A stretch of 64,000 nucleotides of DNA from Gordonia sp. SL306 (GCF_026625785.1 NZ_CP113063.1:2852001-2916000); one strand, 5' to 3'; numbered from the stretch's first letter, positions 16,296 through 25,588 are shown. Translations and numbers: made by a program. Notes: a model not told the origin generated them from the letters alone.

Positions 16296-17113
16296 TCCGC
16301 CGACCGTCGATCCCCGCCGGGCTGCCCGTCTGGCTCTATCTCCCGGCAGCGCTGGGCATCACGTTGATCGTGCTGCCGCCCATCGCGCTGCTCGCACAGA
16401 CGCCGTGGGGAACCTTCATCGACCAGGTCGGCTCCGAATCGTCGCGGCAGGCACTGGCGCTGTCGCTGCAGACGGCGGCGATCAGCACGGTGCTGTGCGT
16501 CCTGCTCGGGGTGCCGATGGCGGTGGTCTTCGCCCGGCACGACGGCGTCGTCACCCGGGTCCTGAGGTCGCTGGTCCTCTTGCCGCTCGTGTTGCCGCCG
16601 GTGGTGGGCGGTATCGCCCTTCTGTACACGTTCGGCAGGTTCGGGCTGGTCGGCGAACATCTGCGCGCCGTCGGCATCGACATCGCATTCACGTCGACCG
16701 CCGTGGTCCTGGCGCAGACCTTTGTGGCGCTGCCGTTCCTGGTCATCAGTGTCGAGGGTGCGCTGCGTGTCGCCGGGACGCGATACGAGGAGGTGGCCGC
16801 GACCCTCGGGGCCGGCCCCTCGCGAACGCTCTGGCGGGTCACCCTGCCGCTGATCGTCCCGTCGCTCCTGGCCGGCGTCGTGCTCGCATTCGCCAGGGCC
16901 ATGGGCGAATTCGGGGCGACGATCACCTTCGCCGGCAACGCGCCGGGCATCACACAGACCGCACCTCTCGCGATCTACGTCGCGGAGATCGACGACCCGC
17001 AGGCGGCCATCCCGTTGTCGCTGGTGCTGGTGGTCGTATCGCTGATCGTCGTCGTCGCGGTCCACGCGCGGCGCGGTGTCGGGGGTCGTGTCGTCGGGCG
17101 GGGTGCGCTGTGA
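16292..17113 (+). CDS. modB: Molybdate ABC transporter permease
   Basis: This 273-aa protein starts at TTG 16292, which overlaps the modA stop (TTGA). It has five or six transmembrane helices and the permease EAA loop EVAATLGAGPSRTLWRVTLPL, followed by EFGATITFAGN, characteristic of ModB/CysT-type permeases. It forms the membrane channel with ModC. The upstream in-frame extension to 15953 overlaps modA and is not real. Confidence 0.9.
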   Translation: MIRRPSIPAGLPVWLYLPAALGITLIVLPPIALLAQTPWGTFIDQVGSESSRQALALSLQTAAISTVLCVLLGVPMAVVFARHDGVVTRVLRSLVLLPLVLPPVVGGIALLYTFGRFGLVGEHLRAVGIDIAFTSTAVVLAQTFVALPFLVISVEGALRVAGTRYEEVAATLGAGPSRTLWRVTLPLIVPSLLAGVVLAFARAMGEFGATITFAGNAPGITQTAPLAIYVAEIDDPQAAIPLSLVLVVVSLIVVVAVHARRGVGGRVVGRGAL

Positions 17114-18180
17114 CCGGCGCGGCGTCCGGCTCCGGGTTGCACACGGACATCGACAATGTCCTCCCGCCCTTGCAGGTCACCCATGATTTCGCCTCGGGCA
17201 GCACCACGGCCGTCGTCGGCCCCAATGGTGCGGGTAAGACCACTCTGCTGCGGGTGATCGCCGGGTTGGTCACCGGTGGCCGTTCGACGATATCCCTGGA
17301 TGGCGAAATACTGTGCGACGAACATACATCCGTACCGGCCCATCGCCGTGGAGTCGCGCTGCTGTCTCAGGATGCGCGGCTGTTCCCGCACCTCACCGTG
17401 CGGTCGAATGTCGCCTTCGCGCCATCCGCGCAACGGCTTTCACGTGCCGAGGTCGCCGCCCGGGTGGATCGATGGATGGCAGCTGCCGAAGTGGCCGAAC
17501 TCGCCGACCGCAAGCCCGACGAGCTGTCGGGTGGGCAGGCGCAACGGGTCGCGATCGCACGTGCGCTCGCCGCGCAGCCCCGAATACTTCTGTTGGACGA
17601 GCCGTTTCGTGCTCTTGATGTCGACGTGGCCGGACGGCTCCGGGCCCTGCTGCGAGATCTGCTCGACGACCGTTCGCGTACGACGATCATGGTCACCCAC
17701 GACGTGGTCGACGTGGTGACGCTGGCCGAGGAGATGGTGGTCGTCGATGACGGGCATGCAGTGGACAGCGGGCCTTCGGCCGCGGTTCTCGCCAACCCGG
17801 TCAACTCCTTCGTCGCGCGGCTGGCCGGTCTCAACCTCGTGTCCGGCCAGTGGGACGGGATCTGTGTGGTCACCGACGGGATCGCCATCGCCGGCACGGT
17901 CGCCGAGCCCGTCCACACCGGTCGTCATGCGACGGCGGTCTTCTCGCCCGATGCCGTCGCGGTGTTCACCTCACCCCCGTCGGATGCGAGCTTCCGCAAC
18001 GTATTCGCCGCGTCGGTCGCCCAGGTGATCCCGCACGGTGATCGTATGGTGGTGCGGGGTGATGTCGGTGGACATGTGATCGGTGCGGAGGTCACCGGCG
18101 CCGCGGTGGCAGCGTTGTCGCTGGTGGTGGGTGCTAGCGTCTACTTCGCGGTCAAGGCGAGTGCGGTGCGGGTGTACTGA
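17110..18180 (+). CDS. modC: Molybdate ABC transporter ATP-binding protein
   Basis: This 356-aa protein starts at GTG 17110 (GTGA overlap with the modB stop). It has Walker A GPNGAGKTT, signature LSGGQAQRVAIARAL, Walker B ILLLDEPFRALD, and a C-terminal TOBE region (about residues 290-356) that can sense intracellular molybdate. It completes a four-gene operon in which every junction is a 4-nt overlap and modA, modB and modC use GTG, TTG and GTG starts. The gene converges on a cyclase gene. Confidence 0.92.
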   Translation: MTGAASGSGLHTDIDNVLPPLQVTHDFASGSTTAVVGPNGAGKTTLLRVIAGLVTGGRSTISLDGEILCDEHTSVPAHRRGVALLSQDARLFPHLTVRSNVAFAPSAQRLSRAEVAARVDRWMAAAEVAELADRKPDELSGGQAQRVAIARALAAQPRILLLDEPFRALDVDVAGRLRALLRDLLDDRSRTTIMVTHDVVDVVTLAEEMVVVDDGHAVDSGPSAAVLANPVNSFVARLAGLNLVSGQWDGICVVTDGIAIAGTVAEPVHTGRHATAVFSPDAVAVFTSPPSDASFRNVFAASVAQVIPHGDRMVVRGDVGGHVIGAEVTGAAVAALSLVVGASVYFAVKASAVRVY

Positions 18181-18207
18181 GGGCGCCCACGCGTTGCGTC
18201 GAGAGGC

Positions 18208-19125
18208 TCACGATTCGTCGAAATGCTTGTTCAACTCGAGGGCACGCGCCCTCAGTCGCTTGTAGCCGCGAACGCTCAAGGTGGGCACCGACTTCAGATA
18301 GAACCGGTCGTCGTCGGTGAGACTGTCGCCCAGCGCCTCGTCGACGAGGGTCGTGCCGGGGCGAGCGGATCCGGCGAGCCGTGCCGCGATGTTGACGGGC
18401 TCACCGAACACGTCGCCGAGGCGACTCAGCACGCGGCCTCGCGCCATACCGGCGCGCAGCGGTGGAATCCGTTCTCCCGTGGACAGTTCGTGCAACGCGA
18501 TCGCAATGGCTGCGGCGGATGCCGGGTCATGGCAGGTGAACATGACCGCATCACCAAGGGTTTTCACGACATGCCCGCCGTTGGCCGCGACGATCTCGAA
18601 GGTGTCCTCTTCGAAGGATTCGAGGAGTTCCTCGAGTTCCTCGAGGGCGATGCGGCGCGACAGACTGGTGTAGCCGACGATGTCGGCGAATCCCACCACC
18701 AGATCGAGACGTTCGTCGGTATCGCGTTCGACGTCGCGTTCGAGGGCGAGGGCGAGATGTCGTCGCCAGATCAGTTGCTGGATCTGCCCGAGCGCCGCGG
18801 TCATCTGGCTGATCGACCACGGGACTTCGGGGTTGCGGTCGAGTTCACGCAGCTGATCGGCCTGCCAGTCCGCGAGGCGCGACATGGTCTGACCGATCGC
18901 GCGGGCGGTGGCGACCTGCGCTTCCTGCGGCATGGTCGACTCGGAGTCGGCGAAGAGGCGCAGCGCGGCGACGTCGGCGTCGCTGAAGATCTTGTCCGGC
19001 GTCGATCGTCGTGCGAAACCGAAAGCGTTCCAGACCTTTTCCGCATACTCGGGGGAGAGGCCCAGCTCGGCGATCAGTTCGTCGCGGGTGTAGCGGGCAG
19101 GTGTCTCGCCGTCGGGTCCGGTCAC
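18208..19125 (-). CDS. Class III adenylate/guanylate cyclase domain protein
   Basis: This 305-aa soluble protein has an N-terminal helical regulatory domain (about 1-145) of the type seen in mycobacterial Rv1264/Rv2212-like cyclases, and a catalytic domain from about 150. The catalytic domain shows GFADIVGYTSLSRR (first metal Asp), VKTLGDAVMF (Lys plus second metal Asp) and NIAARL (Asn and Arg of the transition-state set). These residues are all present, so activity is likely, probably making cAMP. GTG 19125 is chosen because a TATGCT -10 lies 7 nt upstream; ATG 19137 would put the -10 inside the gene. No operon partner. Confidence 0.85.
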   Translation of the reverse strand: MTGPDGETPARYTRDELIAELGLSPEYAEKVWNAFGFARRSTPDKIFSDADVAALRLFADSESTMPQEAQVATARAIGQTMSRLADWQADQLRELDRNPEVPWSISQMTAALGQIQQLIWRRHLALALERDVERDTDERLDLVVGFADIVGYTSLSRRIALEELEELLESFEEDTFEIVAANGGHVVKTLGDAVMFTCHDPASAAAIAIALHELSTGERIPPLRAGMARGRVLSRLGDVFGEPVNIAARLAGSARPGTTLVDEALGDSLTDDDRFYLKSVPTLSVRGYKRLRARALELNKHFDES

Positions 19126-19132
19126 GGGATTC

Positions 19133-19138
19133 AGCATA
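19133..19138 (-). promoter_or_regulatory. -10 element, leaderless start of the cyclase gene
   Basis: Minus-strand TATGCT, then GAATCCC (7 nt), then GTG 19125. It overlaps the alternative ATG at 19137. Confidence 0.5.
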
Positions 19139-19157
19139 GAGAACGGTGGAGGCGTGT

Positions 19158-19328
19158 GGTCTCGATACGGCGCCTCGCTGCGCTCGGTGCCTACTCGACC
19201 GGCGGAGGGTGGGCCGGCTGCGCTCGGTGCCTACCCGACCGGCGGAGGGCGCTGAGGGCTCCGGCGTGGGAAGCGTGGAACCGCTGGTCGAGTAGCCGGT
19301 GAGCGTAGCGAGGCGGCGTATCGAGACC
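19158..19328. repeat. Palindromic intergenic repeat, family A
   Basis: Outer arms GGTCTCGATACG (19158-19169) and CGTATCGAGACC (19317-19328) are identical to those at 2913-3065. The left arm contains a duplicated unit (CTGCGCTCGGTGCCTAC[T/C]CGACCGGCGGAGG at about 19189 and 19218). It fills the gap between the cyclase start and the TetR stop. Confidence 0.75.
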
Positions 19329-19333
19329 GCGCC

Positions 19334-20509
19334 TCAGATCGACAGCACGCCCTTCATCAGATACGCCATCTGCGCACCGAATTCGGACCGTCGCGTGCCG
19401 CGGCGCATCCGGATCGCGTCGTTGACGATGCTCAGCGCTGCGTGGACGTCGACAGCGGCGCGCTCGCGCGTCAGGTCGGGATGGATCTGCAGCAGCAGAT
19501 CCGTCCAGCGCGCGACGTATCGGCGCTGCACGTCGACGAGATCGGATGCCGTCGGCTGCCCCGACAGAGCGAACGAGTTGTTGAACGCCACGGAGAGATC
19601 CGGAGTGGAGGTGATCACGTTGACGTACGAATCCACCAGCAACGCAAGTAACTTCGCCGGGTCGGCGGTGGTCGCCCAGGCGGCCATCACGCCGGCCTCC
19701 AAGCGGGTGGCGCTGCGCTGGCCGATGCCGAGCAGGATCGACAACTTGGAACTGAAGTGCTTGTACACACTCGGTCCGGTGATCCCGACCGCCGCACCGA
19801 TGTCGTCGACCCCGACACCGGCGTATCCGCGCACCGCGAACAGTGCGGCGGCGGCGTCCAGGATCTCGTCGCGCCGGGTGGGTGGTCCCGCGCCGGGCGG
19901 CGGCATCGTCGGCAGCGGCGGGGCCCCGGCCGGGTGCAAGGCGATCGCCCTGCGGACCAGGGCGTCGAGCTCGTCGAGAGCCCGGCCGGCCGGCATCCGG
20001 ATGTTGTGCACCGAGAGACTCCCGGCGACGCTGAGGACCGCCCACGCGAGGGTGACTGCCTCGCGATCGGTGAGGTCGGTGCCCTCGGACAGCGCGGCCG
20101 CCCACCGGTGCAGGATCTCGCGGGTGCGCAGGACGACCTCTCGGTTCTGGTCGTCGGTCAGGTGCTGGCTGGCCCACCGCCACAGCGACGTCGCCTCCGG
20201 ACGCCGGACGCCCAGGGTGCACACCGCGGCGATGAGCCGGTCCACTCCCGGCGTCGGCGTGGCACTCAAGGCGCGGTCGGTGCAGGCCTCGAGATCGTCC
20301 ACGCCGGCCAGTACGGCGGCAGCGAGGAGCGACTGTTTGTCGGCGAAATGCCGGTACACCGACGGCGCGGTAACGCCTGCGGCACGCGCGATGTCGGCGA
20401 CCGACACCTGCGGGTAGCCGCGCTCGAGGAACAGCGTCGCCGCGTGGTCGACGAGCTGTCCTTTGCGGTCGGCCGGCCGCGTGCGCCTGCCGGGTTTCGG
20501 GGTAGACAT
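19334..20509 (-). CDS. Tandem double-domain TetR regulator
   Basis: This 391-aa protein is about twice the normal TetR length and contains two complete TetR modules. The first HTH is SVADIARAAGVTAPSVYRHF (about residues 37-56). The second is GVDDIGAAVGITGPSVYKHF (about 229-248), each followed by its own helical ligand domain. The halves are joined by a Pro/Gly-rich linker near residue 205. ATG 20509 is the supported start; TATGGT lies 9 nt upstream. It is divergent from fadA-fadB and is probably their repressor, with an acyl-CoA as likely ligand. A single chain carrying two HTHs could bind one palindrome as a pseudo-dimer. Confidence 0.85.
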   Translation of the reverse strand: MSTPKPGRRTRPADRKGQLVDHAATLFLERGYPQVSVADIARAAGVTAPSVYRHFADKQSLLAAAVLAGVDDLEACTDRALSATPTPGVDRLIAAVCTLGVRRPEATSLWRWASQHLTDDQNREVVLRTREILHRWAAALSEGTDLTDREAVTLAWAVLSVAGSLSVHNIRMPAGRALDELDALVRRAIALHPAGAPPLPTMPPPGAGPPTRRDEILDAAAALFAVRGYAGVGVDDIGAAVGITGPSVYKHFSSKLSILLGIGQRSATRLEAGVMAAWATTADPAKLLALLVDSYVNVITSTPDLSVAFNNSFALSGQPTASDLVDVQRRYVARWTDLLLQIHPDLTRERAAVDVHAALSIVNDAIRMRRGTRRSEFGAQMAYLMKGVLSI

Positions 20510-20589
20510 GGTGAATCGACCATAGCGCATGTTTCGCTCGGTGAGTGGGCACCTGACCACCCGGTATGGCCAAACAAGTTATTCCGCGT

Positions 20590-20608
20590 TAGCCTGGTTG
20601 AGTAACCA
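20590..20608 (+). promoter_or_regulatory. fadA promoter -10 with candidate operator
   Basis: TAGCCT (20590-20595) is a plausible -10 for fadA. It overlaps the inverted repeat TGGTT-GAGT-AACCA (20595-20608), positioned over the expected transcription start. It is a candidate site for the divergent double TetR protein. Confidence 0.4.
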
Positions 20609-20638
20609 CACATGGTTCATGCGAAAGGAACACTCAAC

Positions 20639-21850
20639 GTGGCTGATCAAGCATTCATCTACGAGGCGATCCGTACGCCCCGTGGCAAGCAGCGCGGCGG
20701 CTCGCTGCACAGCATCAAGCCGGTCGATCTGGTCTCCGGGCTGATCAACGAGGTCCTGTCCCGTCACGGCGGCCTCGATCCCGCCCAGGTCAACGACGTC
20801 GTTCTCGGCGTCGTCTCACCGGTCGGAGAGCAGGGCGCGGTCATCTCTCGTACCGCGGCACTGAACAGCGGTCTGCCCGAGAGTGTCCCCGGCACCCAGA
20901 TCAACCGCTTCTGCGCCTCGGGCCTGGAAGCCACCAACCTGGCCGCGGCCAAGGTCGCATCGGGCTTCGACGACCTGGTGCTCGCCGGCGGTGTCGAGTC
21001 GATGTCGCGCGTCCCGATGGGATCCGACGGTGGCGCACTGTTCACCGACCCGGCCACCGCGTACGACAACTACATCGTCCCGCAGGGCATCGGCGCCGAC
21101 CTCATCGCCACCATCGAGGGATTCAGCCGCGAGGACGTCGACGCGTTCGCCGCCGAGTCGCAGGCGCGTGCCGAGAAGGCCTGGACCTCCGGCTATTTCG
21201 CGAAGTCCGTGGTCCCGGTGCGTGACATCAATGGTGTCATCGTGCTCGATCAGGACGAGCACCGTCGTCCCGGCAGCACCGTCGAGAGCCTCGGCAAGCT
21301 CAAGCCCGCCTTCCAGGCGCTCGCGGACATGGCCGGCTTCGACGACGTAGCGCTGCAGAAGTACCACTCGGTCGAGAAGATCAACCACGTCCACACCGGT
21401 GGCAACAGCTCCGGCATCGTCGACGGTTCCGGTCTGGTGCTCCTCGGCAGCGAAGAAGCGGGCAAGCGCAACGGGCTCACCCCGCGCGGCCGCATCGTCA
21501 CCTTCGCCGAGATCGGCAGCGAGCCGACCATCATGCTCACCGGCCCGACCCCGGCCACCGAGCTGGCACTGAAGAAGGCCGGACTGACCGTCGACGACAT
21601 CGACGTCTTCGAGCTCAACGAGGCGTTCGCGTCGGTCGTCATGAAGTGGATGAAGGATCTGAAGATCCCGCACGAGAAGGTCAACGTCAACGGTGGCGCG
21701 ATTGCCATGGGTCACCCGCTCGGCGCGACCGGCGCGATGATCTTCGGCACCTGCCTCGACGAGCTCGAGCGCACCGGCGGCCGCTACGGCCTCGTCACCC
21801 TGTGCATCGGCGGCGGCATGGGCGTCGCGACCATCATCGAGCGTCTCTGA
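20639..21850 (+). CDS. fadA: Acetyl-CoA C-acyltransferase (thiolase, beta subunit type)
   Basis: This 403-aa thiolase carries the nucleophilic Cys in [10 protein letters not shown] (about residue 92), the His of [16 protein letters not shown] and the second Cys of TLCIGGGMG. It performs the last step of beta-oxidation and, with the following fadB product, should form the trifunctional-enzyme-type complex known for Mycobacterium FadA/FadB. GTG 20639 follows AAAGGAA with 8 nt spacing; the upstream in-frame codon at 20612 is not supported. It is followed after 111 bp by fadB. Confidence 0.92.
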   Translation: MADQAFIYEAIRTPRGKQRGGSLHSIKPVDLVSGLINEVLSRHGGLDPAQVNDVVLGVVSPVGEQGAVISRTAALNSGLPESVPGTQINRFCASGLEATNLAAAKVASGFDDLVLAGGVESMSRVPMGSDGGALFTDPATAYDNYIVPQGIGADLIATIEGFSREDVDAFAAESQARAEKAWTSGYFAKSVVPVRDINGVIVLDQDEHRRPGSTVESLGKLKPAFQALADMAGFDDVALQKYHSVEKINHVHTGGNSSGIVDGSGLVLLGSEEAGKRNGLTPRGRIVTFAEIGSEPTIMLTGPTPATELALKKAGLTVDDIDVFELNEAFASVVMKWMKDLKIPHEKVNVNGGAIAMGHPLGATGAMIFGTCLDELERTGGRYGLVTLCIGGGMGVATIIERL

Positions 21851-21905
21851 TCCTGCGGGACAGTCACCTTCGACCCTGCGTGACGCATCGCTCGTTCCTC
21901 GTGAT

Positions 21906-21920
21906 GCTCCTCAGGGATCG
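21906..21920. repeat. Family B repeat core in the fadA-fadB gap
   Basis: GCTCCTCAGGGATCG here is identical to the core at 8614 for 11 bases and to that at 434-448 for all 15. It lies between two co-directional genes and may act as an intercistronic RNA structure. Confidence 0.5.
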
Positions 21921-21961
21921 AGGGATTGGCCTCACATTCACAGAAAGAATCTTCGAAACAC

Positions 21962-24133
21962 ATGAGTGACAACATGTTCAACTGGGAGAAGGACGCCGAT
22001 GGCGTCGTCATCCTGACCATGGACGACCCCAACCAGGGCGCCAACACCATGAACGAACTGTTCATGACCTCCCTGCCCGGGATCGTCGATCGGCTCGAGG
22101 CAGAGAAGGACGACATCACCGGTGTCGTGCTCACCTCGGCGAAGAAGACCTTCTTCGCCGGTGGCGACCTCAAGGACATGACCGCTGAGCGGACCCAGTC
22201 CAAGGAGGAGATCGCCACCGCGATCACCGAGCGCACGAACAAGATGAAGAAGGTGATGCGCCGCCTGGAGACCCTCGGCAAGCCGGTCGTCGCCGCGATC
22301 AACGGCGCCGCTCTCGGCGGTGGCCTCGAGATCGCCCTGCACACCCACTACCGCGTTGCTGCTGACGTCAAGGGTGTCCAGATCGGTCTGCCCGAGGCGA
22401 CTCTCGGTCTGCTGCCCGGTGGTGGCGGCGTGGTCCGCACCGTCCGTCTGCTCGGCATCCAGAACGCCCTGATGGGTGTCCTGTTGCAGGGCACGCGTTT
22501 CAACCCGACCAAGGCCAAGGAGACCGGCCTGGTCGACGAGGTCGTCGGTTCGATCGAGGAGCTGGTCCCGGCCGCCAAGGCGTGGATCGCCGCGAATCCC
22601 GAGGCGCAGCAGCCGTGGGACAAGAAGGGCTACAAGATCCCGGGTGGTGCTCCCACCAACCCGGCCTTCGCCGCCAACCTGCCTGCTCTGCCGGCATTGC
22701 TGCGCAAGCAGATCAAGGGCGCCAACATGCCTGCGCCGCGGGCCATCCTGGCCGCCGCGGTCGAGGGTGCCTACGTCGACGTCGACACCGCCGACATCAT
22801 CGAGACCCGCTACTTCGTCTCGCTGGTCACCGGCCAGGTCGCGCAGAACATGATCAAGGCGTTCTTCTTCGACCTGCAGCACATCAACAACGGTGGGTCG
22901 CGTCCCGAGGGCTACCCGAAGTACCAGGCCCGCAAGGTCGGTGTGATCGGTGCCGGCATGATGGGCGCGGCCATCGCGTACGTCTCGGCCAAGGCCGGTA
23001 TCGAGGTGGTACTCAAGGACATCGACCTCGACGCCGCCAAGAAGGGCAAGGCGTACTCCGAGAAGCTCGAGGAGAAGGCGCTCGCCAAGGGCAAGACCAC
23101 GCAAGAGAAGAGCGACGCTCTGCTCGCGCGGATCACGCCCACCGTCGACGCCGCCGACTTCAAGGGTGTCGACCTCGTCATCGAGGCTGCGTTCGAGTCG
23201 GTCGAGGTGAAGCACAAGGTCTTCCAGGAGATCGAGGACATCGTCGAGCCGAACGCGATCCTGGGTTCGAACACCTCGACCCTGCCGATCACCAGCCTTG
23301 CGCAGGGTGTGAAGCGCCAGGAAGACTTCATCGGCATCCACTTCTTCTCCCCCGTCGACAAGATGCCGCTCGTGGAGATCATCCGCGGTGAGAAGACCTC
23401 GGATGAGGTGCTGGCCAAGGTCATCGACTACACGATGGCGATCCGCAAGACCCCGATCGTGGTCAACGACAGCCGCGGCTTCTTCACCAGCCGTGTGATC
23501 GGCACCTTCATCAACGAGGCCGTCGCGGCCGTCGGCGAAGGTGTGGAGCCGGCGTTCATCGAGCATGCGGGCACCCAGGCCGGTTACCCGGCCGCGCCGC
23601 TGCAGCTGATGGACGAGCTGACCCTGACGCTGCCGCAGAAGATCCGCAAGGAGACCGAGGCGGCGCTCAAGGCCGAGGGCAAGTCGATCCCGGAGCACGG
23701 CAGCAACGCCGTCGTCGACTGGATGGTCGAGAACGGCCGGACCGCCAAGAAGGACGGCAAGGGCTTCTACGACTACGACGAGAACGGCAAGCGCACCGGT
23801 CTGTGGACCGGTGGGCGCGACCACTTCAAGTCGGGCACCACGGAGATCCCGTTCGAGGACATGCAGGAGCGCATGCTCTTCGCCGAGGCTCTCGAGACCG
23901 TCAAGTGCTTCGACGAGGGTGTGCTCACCTCCGTCGAGGACGCAAACATCGGCTCGATCTTCGGCATCGGCTTCCCGGCGTGGACCGGCGGTGTCATCCA
24001 GTACATCAACCAGTACGAGGGTGGTCTGCAGGGCTTCGTCGACCGGTCGCGCGACCTGGCGAGCAAGTACGGCAAGCACTTCGAGCCGCCGCAGTCGCTG
24101 GTCGACAAGGCAGCCAAGGGCGAGAAGTTCTGA
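21962..24133 (+). CDS. fadB: Fatty acid oxidation multifunctional enzyme (enoyl-CoA hydratase / 3-hydroxyacyl-CoA dehydrogenase)
   Basis: This 723-aa fusion has an N-terminal crotonase domain (about 1-190, with NGAALGGGLEIAL forming the oxyanion hole) and a hydroxyacyl-CoA dehydrogenase with the NAD-binding motif GVIGAGMMGAAIAY near residue 325. The catalytic His lies in GIHFFSPVDKMPLVE, and C-terminal 3HCDH domains follow. It performs hydration and NAD-dependent oxidation in beta-oxidation and channels to FadA. ATG 21962 opens the conserved MSDNMFNWEKD start; TTG 21926 is less likely. Codon use is strongly biased to C/G third positions, consistent with high expression. A strong terminator follows. 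Confidence 0.92.
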   Translation: MSDNMFNWEKDADGVVILTMDDPNQGANTMNELFMTSLPGIVDRLEAEKDDITGVVLTSAKKTFFAGGDLKDMTAERTQSKEEIATAITERTNKMKKVMRRLETLGKPVVAAINGAALGGGLEIALHTHYRVAADVKGVQIGLPEATLGLLPGGGGVVRTVRLLGIQNALMGVLLQGTRFNPTKAKETGLVDEVVGSIEELVPAAKAWIAANPEAQQPWDKKGYKIPGGAPTNPAFAANLPALPALLRKQIKGANMPAPRAILAAAVEGAYVDVDTADIIETRYFVSLVTGQVAQNMIKAFFFDLQHINNGGSRPEGYPKYQARKVGVIGAGMMGAAIAYVSAKAGIEVVLKDIDLDAAKKGKAYSEKLEEKALAKGKTTQEKSDALLARITPTVDAADFKGVDLVIEAAFESVEVKHKVFQEIEDIVEPNAILGSNTSTLPITSLAQGVKRQEDFIGIHFFSPVDKMPLVEIIRGEKTSDEVLAKVIDYTMAIRKTPIVVNDSRGFFTSRVIGTFINEAVAAVGEGVEPAFIEHAGTQAGYPAAPLQLMDELTLTLPQKIRKETEAALKAEGKSIPEHGSNAVVDWMVENGRTAKKDGKGFYDYDENGKRTGLWTGGRDHFKSGTTEIPFEDMQERMLFAEALETVKCFDEGVLTSVEDANIGSIFGIGFPAWTGGVIQYINQYEGGLQGFVDRSRDLASKYGKHFEPPQSLVDKAAKGEKF

Positions 24134-24153
24134 GCTGAGCTGAGTTGAACCGA

Positions 24154-24181
24154 GGGGCCCCGGCCGAAAGGTCGGGGCCCC
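24154..24181 (+). terminator. Terminator of the fadAB operon
   Basis: GGGGCCCCGGCC, a GAAA tetraloop and GGTCGGGGCCCC form a near-perfect 12-bp stem with one mismatch, followed by TTCGTCGTT. It lies 20 bp after the fadB stop. Confidence 0.8.
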
Positions 24182-24187
24182 TTCGTC

Positions 24188-24250
24188 GTTCCCGCTCACC
24201 CATCTCGTTCCCGCGCATCTTGCATGGTGAGCGGGAACGGATTGGGTGAG
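24188..24250. repeat. Palindromic element, family C, copy 1
   Basis: GTTCCCGCTCACC (24188-24200) and GGTGAGCGGGAAC (24226-24238) are perfect 13-bp arms. A second unit, GGGTGAGCG, continues the element to the right. Copies 2 and 3 lie at 25258-25325 and 26280-26336. Confidence 0.7.
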
Positions 24251-24297
24251 CGAAATCCGACCGGGAACCGACCCGGCCCGCGTTGCGTCTGAGTTTC

Positions 24298-25257
24298 ATG
24301 ACCGCATACCCCAAAGACCGATTCGGGATCATCCGACGCGAGGCCGCGCTGGCCCGCGACATCGGTGACGATCACCTGGCCGCTGCCGTCCGGAAGAACG
24401 ACCTCCGCCGGCTGACCCGGGGAGCGTTCGTCGAGAACAGCGACTCCTTCACCGGGCCGGCCGGCGCCGCCGAGTTGTACCGCCTACGCTCGATCGCCAC
24501 TGCCACGTCCGGTCTCGTCGGCGAGATTCCACATCCACTCAGCCACGAATCATCTGCGGCGGTACACGAACTCCCGTTGCTCAAACCCGATCGCGAACGC
24601 GTTCACGTCACCAACGGAAAGCGCTCGGGTGGGTCGATGCGAGCGCAACGACACATCCACGCCGCACTACTTCGTCCCGACGAGGTCACCGAGGTCGACG
24701 GCATCCGCGTCACCAGTCTCGAGCGGACCGCGGTCGACATCGCCTGTGGAGGGGATTTCGCGCAGGCGCTCACCGTGTTCGACGGCGCGAAACGGCTTGG
24801 CGCGGACGACGAACTGATGACGAACATTCTCGGTACCCGGCGTCGTCGAGGGATCAATGCGGCTCGTCGCGCGCTTCCGCTGTCGGACGCGCTGTCGGAG
24901 AGTGTCGGCGAGTCCTGGAGTCGCGCACAGATGATCGACGCCGGCCTGCCCACTCCGCGGCTGCAACACACCTTCCAGTGTGGGCGTAAGGAGCATCGGG
25001 CCGACTTCGACTGGGAGGCAAGCGCGGACGGTTCGCAGGGTGTCATCGGCGAGTTCGACGGCCTGGAGAAGTACAGCCGGTTTCGGCGTCCCGGCGAGAC
25101 CGTGGCGGATGCCGTCGTTCGCGAGAAGATCCGGGAAGACGAGCTGCGGGCTCTGGGTTTCGTCGTGGTCCGATGGATCTGGGCGGTGCTCGAACAGCAT
25201 GGTGTTGCCACCCTGCTGCGGCCGTGGCTCGTGCGTGGCGGCTTGATCGCTGCATGA
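24298..25257 (+). CDS. AbiEi-type HTH protein with Vsr/DUF559-like nuclease domain
   Basis: This 319-aa protein belongs to a large actinobacterial family often labelled 'type IV TA AbiEi family antitoxin domain'. The N-terminus (about 20-60, DDHLAAAVRKNDLRRLTRGAF) resembles the AbiEi wing-helix region. The C-terminus carries a putative PD-(D/E)XK-type nuclease core: ADFDWE, then GEFDGLEKY, then REDELRALGFVVVRW, as in DUF559/Vsr proteins. No AbiEii-like toxin gene is adjacent, so it is probably not an antitoxin in the usual sense. ATG 24298 is used; TTG 24283 is an alternative. Family C palindromes lie directly on both sides. Confidence 0.65.
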   Translation: MTAYPKDRFGIIRREAALARDIGDDHLAAAVRKNDLRRLTRGAFVENSDSFTGPAGAAELYRLRSIATATSGLVGEIPHPLSHESSAAVHELPLLKPDRERVHVTNGKRSGGSMRAQRHIHAALLRPDEVTEVDGIRVTSLERTAVDIACGGDFAQALTVFDGAKRLGADDELMTNILGTRRRRGINAARRALPLSDALSESVGESWSRAQMIDAGLPTPRLQHTFQCGRKEHRADFDWEASADGSQGVIGEFDGLEKYSRFRRPGETVADAVVREKIREDELRALGFVVVRWIWAVLEQHGVATLLRPWLVRGGLIAA

Positions 25258-25325
25258 TTCCCGCTCACCCAATCTGTTCCCGCTCACCCGGCAGGATGAG
25301 CGGGAACGATGTGGGTGAGCGGGAA
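25258..25325. repeat. Palindromic element, family C, copy 2
   Basis: Outer arms TTCCCGCTCACCC (25258-25270) and GGGTGAGCGGGAA (25313-25325) enclose inner arms GTTCCCGCTCA (25276-25286) and TGAGCGGGAAC (25297-25307). Each arm thus holds two direct copies. It begins at the last base of the AbiEi-like gene's stop region. Confidence 0.75.
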
Positions 25326-25588
25326 CCTTCGAGACATAATCCGCAGTCGAGTTCTGCGCGTTGAATTCTCGTCCCACTCCTAGGTAACGGATCTGGCATC
25401 CAACGAGGTTCGACTCCTCGACAGTGGACGCCGTCCCCGAGATCGCGGAGGTGATCGGTCCAGCGGTCGTCGTCGAACGATGGCGGATGGCCCCACCGGA
25501 CTCCTCCGCTCGCGGGCGGCGTCCCGCCGCCGACAACCGAATACCGAACCAGTGACATGTCGTGCGACGCAACGAAAGGAGGCCCGTC
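25326..25588. other. Upstream region of the SPFH gene
   Basis: Apart from family C copy 2 just before it, this 263-base stretch shows no convincing gene. The right end has the strong Shine-Dalgarno AAAGGAGG (25575-25582). A defined promoter is not evident. Confidence 0.5.

Noticed and set aside
24298-25257. AbiE toxin-antitoxin system
   Set aside because: Only the AbiEi-like half is present. No AbiEii nucleotidyltransferase-type toxin gene lies on either side, so a complete system is not supported.
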